Positions 24,562 to 33,698 of a stretch of DNA of 64,000 bases are shown here, one piece after another. Source of the stretch: GWA1-54-10 sp043784925 (GTDB lineage Bacteria > Patescibacteriota > Minisyncoccia > Phycocordibacterales > SBAW01). The notes below the pieces were generated by a model that was not told the DNA's origin, searched no databases, and saw nothing but the letters and a program-made list of their open reading frames with translations. The position numbers were made by a program, and so were the translations under genes. Position 1 is the stretch's first letter; every line of letters begins with the position of its first letter. The stretch covers positions 27,225-91,224 of the forward strand of contig JAYVXU010000025.1 of the NCBI GenBank assembly GCA_043784925.1, read 5' to 3'.

Positions 24562-27309
24562 ATGGAGAACTCAAGGAGGCTTGAGGTTGAAAAAATGCGA
24601 GACTCGGCTCGCGCTGAATTAGTGCAACTCCAAGAAAGGGCCGCGCATATTGAAGCACAACTAGAGCGCGAGTCTTCGCTCGAGTCTGGTGTGGCGCACG
24701 ACCGGTCAGTAGACCGAGCTGTCGGGGAAGTATGGCAGAGAAGCGCACAGGTGCCGTCGCCTGCTATTTTGCCGCGAGTGTCCGTGCACCCGCAGGCTTT
24801 CACTTTAAAGCTGGCGCCTGAAGAACATGACGAAAAAATGGGAGAAATTTTGCATGTGTTGCAAGAGAAAGGAGTCTCAAGCGCTATACAATATGCCGAA
24901 AAAGTAGGGAACCCACATTTGATAGACGACTTCCATCGTGTGCTTGTAGAGTGGATACATGAAGGTTTGCCGGCGCCCAAAATTAATTCGAGCTACGGAC
25001 ATGCACTCACGCTGACACTCTATGAAGTAACGGTCTCAAAAATAGACAAAGAAAACGAGCGAAGTAGTGACCCGGCGCGAGCGATGCATGAGTTTGTGTC
25101 GCTCATGGACCAGGTGTATCGAAGTATGCATCAAATGAATGCCAACAAGGGCGAATATTTTTCCTTTGAGATAGCAAACCCTGCGGGCAATTTGCAAACG
25201 AGCATTTATGTTGCGGTCCCCACGGCGCGCAAGTCTTTGTTTGAAAAAAACCTTTTGTCCTTGTATCCACACGCAAGGCTAGTCGAGAGACACGATGACT
25301 ACAATGCTTTTTTTAATGGTTCGGCGACGGCCGCTGCAGAAGCGTATCTGACGGAGCGCCCTATATATGGTCTGCGCACCTATGAAGCTTTTTCAAGCGA
25401 CCCTTTGGACGTCCTTATTAATTCACTTTCCAAACTTGACGCAGCACATGAGGGAGCGGCTATCCAATATATTATTTCGCCACGAGATCATGGATATTTG
25501 AAACGCTTTCGAACGGCTCTCCAAAAAATCCATTCAGGCGCGCCACTGTGGCATGCAACAAATGTGAAGACAGGGTTCATGGGGTTTGTGCAAGACGTAA
25601 GTCGAGCTTTTTCCAAGCCAACTGTGGCCGCGGAGCATGAACGAGTGCGTCCGGACGACCCACGACTCAAAAATATTGAACATAAAATCTCAAGCCCAAT
25701 TTTTATGGGCCACATACGCGTTGTTGCTTCGGCCGCAACTCCTATACGCGCTAAAACTATTTTAGAAGATATTGAAGCGGCGTTTCAGCAATTTGCAGAC
25801 ACCTCAGGAAACACTATCCGTTTTAAAGAAATTCCGGAGCGCAAAATTAAAAAGTTTGCCGAGCTTTTTTCATACCGCGTTCCAGGTAGCCACCCCATGC
25901 CTCTTTCGACAACTGAACTTGCGACACTCGCTCACTTGCCAGGAGGAGACAGTAAACTTGCCGCACCAGAACTTCGCCAGGAAAAAAGTAATGTGGCACC
26001 TCCTCCTCCTGAGTTAGAGCACACCGGAGCAGTGCTTGGAGTCAATACGTTCCGAGGCAATACTAAAGAAATTTACATAGCTCCTGAAGATCGTTTGCGC
26101 CATATGTACGTGATAGGGCAAACAGGGACAGGAAAATCCACGCTTCTTAAAAATGTAATATTACAAGACATACGCTCTGGGGCGGGAGTCTGCATGATAG
26201 ACCCGCACGGCAATGATGTGCTCGATATTTTGGCGTCGGTACCTCCTGAGCGCATTAAAGACGTTATCTATTTTGACCCAGGGGAAACCGCTCGGCCCAT
26301 GGGGCTTAATATGTTGGAGTTTGACCCAGCACGACCTGAGCAAAAAACGCTTGTTGTAGATGAGCTCTTAGGAATATTTAAAAAATTATTTGGTGCTGTG
26401 CCAGAAAGTATGGGCCCAGCGTTTGAACAGTATTTCCGCAATGCAGCACTCCTGGTGATGGAGGCGCCAGAGCTAGGCAGCACTCTCATGGACATTTCGC
26501 GCATATTTTCGGACGATGATTTTCGTGCAAAAAAACTGGCGGCATGTAAAAACCCAATTGTGCTTCGTTTTTGGCAAGACATAGCTATGAAGACAACTGG
26601 CGAGCAAGGACTAGAGAATTACGCACCCTATGTAACAAACAAATTTGATGCGTTTACGACCAACGAAATTGTGCGCCCGATTATTGCACAGCAAAAGTCA
26701 TCGTTTAACTTCCGCGATATTATGGACTCACGAAAGATTTTGCTCGTTAATTTGGCGAAAGGCCGCATTGGCGACATGAACGCAAACTTGCTGGGCTTGG
26801 TTATTGTTGGGAAGTTCCTCCTCGCGGCCTTGTCCCGTGCCGACTCTGTTGGGAAGGATTTGCCTCCTTTTTATTTGCATATAGACGAATTCCAAAACTT
26901 CACGACGCCGTCTATTGCTACCATTTTTTCGGAAGCTCGAAAGTACAAGCTTTCGCTTACGGTCGCGCATCAATTTATAGCGCAGCTAACCGACGAAATT
27001 AAAGACGCTGTGTTTGGTAACGTCGGCACGATTTGCGCGTTTCGAGTAGGGGCGACTGATGCCGAGTATTTAGAAAAGCAATTTGCCCCAACCTTTAAAC
27101 AAAGTGACCTCATGAATGTAGACAATCGAAACGCCTACCTCAAACTCCTCGTTAAAGGCCGACCTGCAACCCCTTTTAATATTGAAACCCTACCGTTCCC
27201 TGATGTGCAGTTGGAGCATGTGGACCGAATTCGCGAACTTTCTGGGCTCATGTATGGACGCCCCCGCGCGGAAGTAGAAGCTGAAATAGCCAAAACTCTC
27301 TCGTTATAA
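24562..27309 (+). CDS. TraG/VirD4-like coupling ATPase
   Basis: 915 residues. N-terminal coiled coil (about 1-45), a long region of unknown fold, and a C-terminal P-loop ATPase: Walker A GQTGTGKST near 519-527, MIDPHG, and Walker B LHIDEFQNF near 772-780. In conjugation systems such ATPases feed DNA or protein to a type IV channel. No relaxase, VirB4 or pilin is near, as is usual for this CPR family, so the substrate is unknown. No N-terminal membrane helices are seen. TGT-TATACT (24543-24551) ends 10 bases before ATG 24562. Confidence 0.88.
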   Translation: MENSRRLEVEKMRDSARAELVQLQERAAHIEAQLERESSLESGVAHDRSVDRAVGEVWQRSAQVPSPAILPRVSVHPQAFTLKLAPEEHDEKMGEILHVLQEKGVSSAIQYAEKVGNPHLIDDFHRVLVEWIHEGLPAPKINSSYGHALTLTLYEVTVSKIDKENERSSDPARAMHEFVSLMDQVYRSMHQMNANKGEYFSFEIANPAGNLQTSIYVAVPTARKSLFEKNLLSLYPHARLVERHDDYNAFFNGSATAAAEAYLTERPIYGLRTYEAFSSDPLDVLINSLSKLDAAHEGAAIQYIISPRDHGYLKRFRTALQKIHSGAPLWHATNVKTGFMGFVQDVSRAFSKPTVAAEHERVRPDDPRLKNIEHKISSPIFMGHIRVVASAATPIRAKTILEDIEAAFQQFADTSGNTIRFKEIPERKIKKFAELFSYRVPGSHPMPLSTTELATLAHLPGGDSKLAAPELRQEKSNVAPPPPELEHTGAVLGVNTFRGNTKEIYIAPEDRLRHMYVIGQTGTGKSTLLKNVILQDIRSGAGVCMIDPHGNDVLDILASVPPERIKDVIYFDPGETARPMGLNMLEFDPARPEQKTLVVDELLGIFKKLFGAVPESMGPAFEQYFRNAALLVMEAPELGSTLMDISRIFSDDDFRAKKLAACKNPIVLRFWQDIAMKTTGEQGLENYAPYVTNKFDAFTTNEIVRPIIAQQKSSFNFRDIMDSRKILLVNLAKGRIGDMNANLLGLVIVGKFLLAALSRADSVGKDLPPFYLHIDEFQNFTTPSIATIFSEARKYKLSLTVAHQFIAQLTDEIKDAVFGNVGTICAFRVGATDAEYLEKQFAPTFKQSDLMNVDNRNAYLKLLVKGRPATPFNIETLPFPDVQLEHVDRIRELSGLMYGRPRAEVEAEIAKTLSL

Positions 27310-27374
27310 CCATGCCTTCCCTTGCAGTTAGAGAAAGAAAGGTATAATTACAGTATATTTTTATATAAATTTGT

Positions 27375-29750
27375 ATGAGTGAACATCAACCCCTTAGGGA
27401 TAGAAGAGATAGAAGAGATAGAAGGAATGATGAATCCTCAATCCCTAAACATACACAAACTCTATCTACCCCTGTAGCTAGTGAGGGAGAGAGGAATGCC
27501 CCTAATAGAGAAGGTCGAGAAAGTGAGGAAGCAAACTCATCTTCTCCCAAACATGATACATTTAGTTGGAGTGAAGAATTGGGTACTAGGTTAAATAGTG
27601 AGGGTTTTTCTCAAGAGGAAATATCTTTTATTCAAGGAGCAATGGTTGGGAAGAAGACCTCTAAAAAACATTTATTGAGTGTCATTGCTCTTAGTAAGGG
27701 GTTGTCTGATTTATCCGAAGAAGGAAAAGAAATGCGTAGGGAAGTGGTAGTTGAACCTGATTTTGAGTTAGAAAATTTTGCAACAATTAAAAAATTTGAG
27801 TCAATTCTTAACACCACTTCACAAGTTGCGTCTGCACCTGAACCGCCGGACCTTGCAAGAAGTGTGCCTTTTGAACCCACTGCGGCTCCTGCTGTTGCAG
27901 TGTCCTTGCCGCCAGACAACTTTCCTATTTCGAACGAGGTTCTTCATGAAGTAGCAAAAAAAATTGTTGAGCAAGAAAGAAAAGGTACAGCACAACCTAA
28001 GACTCAGACTGCTCCAGCTACGCCAGAAGTTACAAAAGATACTATTGAAATTTCTCCCGAGAGTTTAGGCTTAAGTTCAAAAATGTCCTTTATTGATGGC
28101 CCAACCTCCTCTGCGCAGGTTGAGTCGGAAATGCCTCCGGTCGAGCTAGTTGAACCACCTCACCCTGAGTTTGTTTTGAATTTAAAAAAATCAGGGCAAT
28201 GGCAGACCCTGCCCTCAGGGATAACGTCTTTAACCGATGTACAAATTCCAGAAAATACCCAAAACGTAACGTACCGCGCAGGCCCAGAAGGTGTATTGCA
28301 GGTTAAATGGACACGCGTACCACCAGAGAAATCTTCTTCAAAAAAGCCTTCCAAATCTAAAAAGGAAGAATCTGTTTCTCCAGGACCCATAAAGGTAAAT
28401 TCTGAAGTATCTCCGGTAGAGCAAGGGGAAAGTGGTTCCACAACTCCAGAAGTAGCTCCAGCAACCCAACCTGTTACTAAACCCATTGCGGAGGTTAATC
28501 CAATTACAGGTCAAGAGAAGATGAGGAAAGAATTTAAAAACCACTTTGGGGAAGATACTTTTGTTACGGCAGACCCTAAAGCTGTAGACTCAAATATTGA
28601 AAAAAATACCAAAGAGTGGCGAGAACATTTTGGAGAAGATGTTTTTGTTGAAGCTGATGCACCCGAAGCTTCGGTAGAGGCTAAAATAATTCCCCCATGG
28701 TATAGCAAATTTCCTAATTGGGTTAAGGATCAAAAGGAAAATATAAATCAAGAAGCACTTACAAGAGGAGGTGAGAGGGGCGTGAATGCTGTGCGAAAAA
28801 CAGGGGAGTGGTACAAAAAACAAAACCCCTGGATAAAAGTTGGGGTAGGAGGAGCTTTGATAGGACTTGGGCTTGGGGGAGGAGCGATTGGTGGAAGTCT
28901 CGGAGGCACAATATTTGCAATCGGTTTTACAGGTAAAGTTGTACAAAGGGGCTTGGCTGCTTCAGGAGCTTTTGTTCTTGCAGAAAGTATGTCGCGAGGA
29001 TTAAGTAAAGATAAACAGCTTGATAAAGTTTTTCTCAAAGATAAACATACACAACGTGGGCTGGCTGCGGCGGTACTCACCCTTGCTATGCCCTCAATAT
29101 TTTCCTACACCGGAGCAGGAACAATTGTGGGCCAAAAACTATCACTTGCTGGTAGTTGGTTATCAACCAATTTTGTATCTGCAACTAGATTTATAGGAGA
29201 ATCCCAATTAGCAGGTGCATATCCGGCTGGTGTAGCGGTAGCACCTGTGGGCTTAACTCAGGTCGATTTATCCGATCCTGTTCAAACCGAGAAATTTACT
29301 GCACGGGCTAAAGGTCCAATACCCCACCTTACTCCTCCAAACCCTGCACCTGGAGTACCTATCACCCCATCCGCACCACCCAACGTTTCGGGCAGAATAT
29401 TAGATACGCTTCAAGGAGCAAAAGTTACAAGTGGAAGCAATTTATGGAACACAATCTCAGGTACTCTTCCTTCTGAGCTTAATACGGCGCAACGTCAAAA
29501 TGCGGTAGGGAATATCATACAGTGGCTTCGTGATAACCCGAACGCGCATAAAGATATACCTAACCTAACCAAAGTTATAGTTGGTACTCCACTCAGTAGT
29601 CTCCAGATTCCTCCGGAAGTTCTTCAAAACATTTATGATCATGCAAAAAATCCTCAAGTAAAATTAGGTACACTTTCCCTCGGGCCAGAAGCAACGCCAA
29701 AAACTACTTTAAAAGAAACTTTAGAGCAAGTAGCTAAAGAGCAGCATTAA
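27375..29750 (+). CDS. Large membrane protein of unknown function
   Basis: 791 residues. Disordered N-terminus with a short DRR repeat (9-base units in DNA), a long low-complexity region, a duplicated motif (FKNHFGEDTFVTAD and REHFGEDVFVEAD, about 385-435), two Gly-rich membrane stretches (about 490-535 and 560-600), then a C-terminal part with a faint LysM-like start (VTSGSNLWNTISG). No family recognised. It lies 65 bases after the TraG-like ATPase and may be its partner. The frame probably continues in the gene at 29774 after a frameshift. Confidence 0.7.
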   Translation: MSEHQPLRDRRDRRDRRNDESSIPKHTQTLSTPVASEGERNAPNREGRESEEANSSSPKHDTFSWSEELGTRLNSEGFSQEEISFIQGAMVGKKTSKKHLLSVIALSKGLSDLSEEGKEMRREVVVEPDFELENFATIKKFESILNTTSQVASAPEPPDLARSVPFEPTAAPAVAVSLPPDNFPISNEVLHEVAKKIVEQERKGTAQPKTQTAPATPEVTKDTIEISPESLGLSSKMSFIDGPTSSAQVESEMPPVELVEPPHPEFVLNLKKSGQWQTLPSGITSLTDVQIPENTQNVTYRAGPEGVLQVKWTRVPPEKSSSKKPSKSKKEESVSPGPIKVNSEVSPVEQGESGSTTPEVAPATQPVTKPIAEVNPITGQEKMRKEFKNHFGEDTFVTADPKAVDSNIEKNTKEWREHFGEDVFVEADAPEASVEAKIIPPWYSKFPNWVKDQKENINQEALTRGGERGVNAVRKTGEWYKKQNPWIKVGVGGALIGLGLGGGAIGGSLGGTIFAIGFTGKVVQRGLAASGAFVLAESMSRGLSKDKQLDKVFLKDKHTQRGLAAAVLTLAMPSIFSYTGAGTIVGQKLSLAGSWLSTNFVSATRFIGESQLAGAYPAGVAVAPVGLTQVDLSDPVQTEKFTARAKGPIPHLTPPNPAPGVPITPSAPPNVSGRILDTLQGAKVTSGSNLWNTISGTLPSELNTAQRQNAVGNIIQWLRDNPNAHKDIPNLTKVIVGTPLSSLQIPPEVLQNIYDHAKNPQVKLGTLSLGPEATPKTTLKETLEQVAKEQH

Positions 29751-29773
29751 CGGTAGGAGCGCCAACGGAAGTT

Positions 29774-30145
29774 ATGACCTCGCCAGGGGATGCAACAACG
29801 CTTGCCGCTATGGTTGGTTCACCAAGTGAAATGCCTCTTAATATAAGCTCTGAAACTATTGCCGACTATGCAATAAATAAATTTGGTGATGCTCAGAAAG
29901 GAGGATTTTTTAGTAAACTTTTTGGATCAAAGTTGGTTTCAAATATAGACTGGTCGAAGGTGAGTAAGTTACCAGCCTCGACCATTTTCGATGGAACCCC
30001 CAATAAATTCCTTACTCCAGTCCAGTTAGCCACACTTAAAGCTGACCTTTTGTCAGTACACAATAAAGTAGTTGGCCTTGATCTCAGCCATAAAACAGTG
30101 GAGGAGGTTATTAAAGTTGGTTTAGAAAAGAGGATACTGACCTAG
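29774..30145 (+). CDS. Probable frameshifted C-terminus of the preceding protein
   Basis: 123 residues from ATG 29774. Upstream in the same frame, back to a stop at 29735, it reads RAALTVGAPTEV, natural-looking coding sequence without a start, overlapping the last codons of the 791-residue gene. So this is likely the end of the same protein, displaced by one base near 29735-29750. If it is separate, translation would be coupled. No domain recognised. Confidence 0.55.
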   Translation: MTSPGDATTLAAMVGSPSEMPLNISSETIADYAINKFGDAQKGGFFSKLFGSKLVSNIDWSKVSKLPASTIFDGTPNKFLTPVQLATLKADLLSVHNKVVGLDLSHKTVEEVIKVGLEKRILT

Positions 30146-30187
30146 AATCCAAATTGAAGTGTGAAATTATTTAGATAAGTAAACAAT

Positions 30188-30499
30188 ATGCCAATAGAAA
30201 CCATACAAAAGATGTTAGCAGAGCAATTGGGGGTAGGGGACGCTCCGCCCGAAGTACAAGTGGCCGTTGTTGATGAAATAGGGGGCTTGGCTCTTGAGCG
30301 ATTGACCATGCTTATATTTGCGCAATTGTCTGAAGTGGACCGAGCGGCGTTTGAGAAGCTACAAGACTCCAAGGACTCCTCTGGTATGCAAAATTTAATT
30401 ACACAAAAGGTGCCAAACTTAGAGCAACTCACGAGTGAAGCCATAAAAACCGAAATACAAGCTTTTCAAGAGTTTCAAAAAGCACTTCCTAACGACTAG
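30188..30499 (+). CDS. DUF5663-like helical protein
   Basis: 103 residues, all helical, with the pattern of the short CPR family DUF5663: LAEQLGVGDAPPEVQVAVVDEIGGLALERL and a KVPNLEQL segment near the end. Function unknown. It follows the TraG-like ATPase region in the same direction and may belong to the same system. Confidence 0.65.
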   Translation: MPIETIQKMLAEQLGVGDAPPEVQVAVVDEIGGLALERLTMLIFAQLSEVDRAAFEKLQDSKDSSGMQNLITQKVPNLEQLTSEAIKTEIQAFQEFQKALPND

Positions 30500-30596
30500 C
30501 ATGTCTTCATCGTCTTAATATCATCGTGCAACAATTATTTTATCAAAGATAGGTTGTATTGAATCTTGTGTGCGAGTATTCTTATATTGAAGCGCT

Positions 30597-31889
30597 ATGA
30601 GTAAAAAAAGTTTACATAACTTATTTGTAAGTAGCCTAGGCTTAGGAGCTCTCTTTTTTATTGGTATACTCGTGAGTACCGCCGGTATTCCAAGCACAAC
30701 AAATGCAGAAAGTGTACCGCATCCTCCTCCGGTTATCTCCTCAATCTCTTCTTCGCCTAGTGACACGACCGCGATTATCACCTGGACAACGAGTGTGCCC
30801 GCAGATTCGCAAGTCGTGTTTGGCGTTTCCACTTTGAATAGCGTATTTTCTGAATTGCGTACGGCCCCGGTTACCAACCACTCGGTTGTTATTACCGACC
30901 TTAAGCCCAACACCCAGTACCACTTCCAAGTATTATCTCAAAACGCCGCAAGTCCGGACGCAAGTTCTGGCTTAGGTATTTCTGACGATGGAGTCTTCAC
31001 AACCCAAGCTGCTCATACTACCTCAGCACCCGAGTCCGATGGTGTACATACCAATGACTCTTCCTCAGGGGCACCTCCAATAGCCAACTTTAATCTACCG
31101 GTTATTTCGCAATTATTGTCGACAACAACCGACATAAGTGCGACAGTCACCTGGAATACCGACCAGCCAGCCACAGGGCAAATATTTTTTGGCACTTCTA
31201 GTTCGTACACGAACACAAGCTCATTTACGAACGCATTTCAAAAAGATCACTCGATTGTGGTAAACAATCTCCTTCCTAATACGGAGTACCACTTCAACGT
31301 ATATTCCGGAACGCAAGTTGGGGTAGCAAGTTCTAGTGACTATGTGTTCAAAACACAAACCCCTATTTCAAATCCTGTTGTGTCTACCGAGCCGCCTCCA
31401 CCCGTAGCACCTCCTAATGCTGAAATAGCATCCCTCAGGCAGGAGATAGAAGGTATGAAGCATCGGATGAATTTGTTTGAACGTATATTGGCTTGGATAT
31501 TAGGCTACCCAGTTGATAACTTCGACGCTAACCATTCGGCTACTCCACCTGCAACTCCTGCCACAGGACTTCCGCCAGTAAGCACGCCTTCTCCAACTCC
31601 ACCTGCTACTCCCGCTCCTGAGGCAACCCCGAACACCGCAACAATTGGCCAAAATGGAGCTACCTATGCTCCTGGTGCATCCGTTGATTTTAGTGGTAAA
31701 AATTTTGGCCACGAAGAGTCGGTGATCATCACAAAAGGGGGTGCGAGTGTTCGTCAGGTACACGCAGACGGAGGAGGTAACTTTTCGTCCGGATCTATCA
31801 CGCTTCCGACTGACGCAGGAGCATACCAGTATGTTTTTACGGGTGAGCAGAGCCATATTTCAGCCACCGCTTCAATTACAGTTAAATAG
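30597..31889 (+). CDS. Secreted fibronectin type III protein
   Basis: 430 residues. Signal peptide (to about 38), two fibronectin-III-like domains (about 43-130 and 158-250; TAIITWTTSVPADSQVVFG and SATVTWNTDQPATGQIFFG), a short coiled coil (AEIASLRQEIEGMKHRM), a Pro/Thr-rich linker and a C-terminal Ig-like domain (about 345-430). Probably a surface adhesin or carbohydrate-binding protein. No sortase signal. TATATT (30583-30588) with TTGAAT (30559) gives an 8-base gap to ATG. Confidence 0.8.
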   Translation: MSKKSLHNLFVSSLGLGALFFIGILVSTAGIPSTTNAESVPHPPPVISSISSSPSDTTAIITWTTSVPADSQVVFGVSTLNSVFSELRTAPVTNHSVVITDLKPNTQYHFQVLSQNAASPDASSGLGISDDGVFTTQAAHTTSAPESDGVHTNDSSSGAPPIANFNLPVISQLLSTTTDISATVTWNTDQPATGQIFFGTSSSYTNTSSFTNAFQKDHSIVVNNLLPNTEYHFNVYSGTQVGVASSSDYVFKTQTPISNPVVSTEPPPPVAPPNAEIASLRQEIEGMKHRMNLFERILAWILGYPVDNFDANHSATPPATPATGLPPVSTPSPTPPATPAPEATPNTATIGQNGATYAPGASVDFSGKNFGHEESVIITKGGASVRQVHADGGGNFSSGSITLPTDAGAYQYVFTGEQSHISATASITVK

Positions 31890-31903
31890 TTACGACATCA
31901 TAC

Positions 31904-31932
31904 TTGACAATACGCAAGGAAGGAGGTAGTAT
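31904..31932 (+). promoter_or_regulatory. Strong promoter of the polysaccharide operon
   Basis: TTGACA (31904-31909), 17-bp spacer, TAGTAT (31927-31932). It would give a leader of about 140 bases before the GT2-GtrA gene. A second -10-like TATACT occurs near 32012. Confidence 0.65.
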
Positions 31933-32077
31933 CCTCTCACACGCCGTCGTGTACGGTTGATGAACTTCAGACAAGCTTAATACAAGCTCAAGTATAGTCA
32001 CTTGAGGTTTGGGTATACTCAAAATACCCTGACTATCCTTGTGTCTGGATATATGAAAACACATGAATTATTAACCG

Positions 32078-33223
32078 ATGCACGCAAATCAAAAGAAACC
32101 AATTATGCAACCCATTACACTCAGTTTATTTTTTCCAACCTACAACGAGGAAAAAAATATAGAAGAAACTATTTTGCGCACCATTCAGGTGGTAGAAGAT
32201 TCGCCATATATATCTGACTATGAGCTTATTGTGGTTAATGATGGGAGTTCGGATGCCACCAAAATAATTGCCGAAAATTTGGCCCTCGAGCATCCGCATG
32301 TCAGAGTCATTAACCACGAAAAGAATAGTGGCTATGGTGCTGCCCTTAAAACAGGTATTACAGAAGCTCGTATGGACTATGTCTTTTTTACCGATGCAGA
32401 CTTACAGTTTGACATCATCGAACTCCAGAACCTCCTAGTGCATTTGCCTGAATATAAAGTAGTGATAGGGTATCGAGCCCCCCGGCAAGACCCCGCTATG
32501 CGCCTTCTCAACGCATGGGTGTGGAACAAGCTCAACCGAATACTATTTGGCCTCAAAATTCGAGATATTGATTGTGCTTTTAAATTATTTAAACGCGAAA
32601 ATGTACAAGCCCTCTCGCTTCAGTCACGGGGTGCAATGATCAGTGCTGAAACACTTATACGCCTTACTCGAGAAGGAGTGGTTATTAAAGAAGTTCCTGT
32701 ATCTCATTTGCCCCGTAAGGCAGGTTCTCCAACAGGTGCAAAGTTGTCAGTTATTTTGCGTGCTATGCAAGAGATGGCGGAATTATATCGAGGTGAACTT
32801 GGTAGCATAACCCAAAAAGAAGCACTCAAATTTATGACTGTTGGAGTACTCAATACTCTTTTGGATGCTGCTTTCTACATATTGCTGACACGAGGAACTG
32901 TTCTATTTGCAGACCATTTAGTTGTGGCAAAATTTCTTTCATTCCTTGCAGGCACTGTTTCGTCACTCCTTATTAATCGTTACTGGACGTTTGGAATGCG
33001 CTCACGATTGACATGGAGCGAAGTTGCACGTTTTTACGCGATGACCTCTGTGTCTATTGCTATAAACGTAGCGCTAATGAACTTCTTTGTGAGTATGGGT
33101 ATATATGACTTAGTGGCACTCTGCATCACCACAGTATTTACATTTATGGCTAACTTCACCCTTTCTAAAATGTGGGTGTTTAAGAAGCGAGAAGCAGAGA
33201 AACAACTTATTCATCAAGCATAA
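32078..33223 (+). CDS. GT2 glycosyltransferase fused to GtrA domain
   Basis: 381 residues (372 from ATG 32105, also plausible). N-terminal GT-A domain like dolichyl/undecaprenyl-phosphate sugar transferases (FFPTYNEEKNIEETI, VVNDGSSD, TDADLQFD), then a four-helix GtrA domain (about 245-372). It should load a sugar onto a lipid carrier and help flip it outward. First gene of a same-strand run to 38018, probably one operon. Confidence 0.9.
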   Translation: MHANQKKPIMQPITLSLFFPTYNEEKNIEETILRTIQVVEDSPYISDYELIVVNDGSSDATKIIAENLALEHPHVRVINHEKNSGYGAALKTGITEARMDYVFFTDADLQFDIIELQNLLVHLPEYKVVIGYRAPRQDPAMRLLNAWVWNKLNRILFGLKIRDIDCAFKLFKRENVQALSLQSRGAMISAETLIRLTREGVVIKEVPVSHLPRKAGSPTGAKLSVILRAMQEMAELYRGELGSITQKEALKFMTVGVLNTLLDAAFYILLTRGTVLFADHLVVAKFLSFLAGTVSSLLINRYWTFGMRSRLTWSEVARFYAMTSVSIAINVALMNFFVSMGIYDLVALCITTVFTFMANFTLSKMWVFKKREAEKQLIHQA

Positions 33224-33230
33224 GCTATAT

Positions 33231-33686
33231 ATGAAAAAAACAACTCTACAACTTACTCTTTTCATCGGAATCATTTTGATGAGTGTGGGAACTCCTGCAT
33301 TTGCTGCTACAAAAACACACATCAAAAAGCATACTTCAAACACAGGAACTCAGGTAGTAGTGCCTCCTTCTTCGACTAGTGCTGCGTCTTCATCTGAGGC
33401 ACAAGGATCTACAGAACTTCAGAGTACCTCTACCACTACTTCCCATGAGTACGCTGCAGCAGTTCTTGGCGTAACTCTAGGTTCCCCAGATTCTAATCAG
33501 CCAGGTGCTCCCGTATATTCGCTTTCTAATAAGTTGACTCTACTGCAAACACAAGTGTACACGGTCCTTATACTACTCCTTGTGGTGCTTGGTATTTTCC
33601 TTATAAGTGAGTTAGACATTGTTGAAGCTTCTGCTTTACTTCGACAGGTATTTACCGGACCCCAGAGTCGTCGCGCGCTACAATAA
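33231..33686 (+). CDS. Small exported membrane protein
   Basis: 151 residues: signal peptide (ends TPAFA, about 24), Ser/Thr-rich exported part, and a membrane helix near 107-125 with a short tail. Unknown; the position between the GT2 and GH8 genes suggests an accessory part of the polysaccharide machinery. Confidence 0.65.
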   Translation: MKKTTLQLTLFIGIILMSVGTPAFAATKTHIKKHTSNTGTQVVVPPSSTSAASSSEAQGSTELQSTSTTTSHEYAAAVLGVTLGSPDSNQPGAPVYSLSNKLTLLQTQVYTVLILLLVVLGIFLISELDIVEASALLRQVFTGPQSRRALQ

Positions 33687-33698
33687 ATTATTTCCACT

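Noticed and set aside
27399..27425. Tandem 9-base units (DRR repeat) as a CRISPR or VNTR locus
   Set aside because: Just three short units inside a coding region, without spacers.
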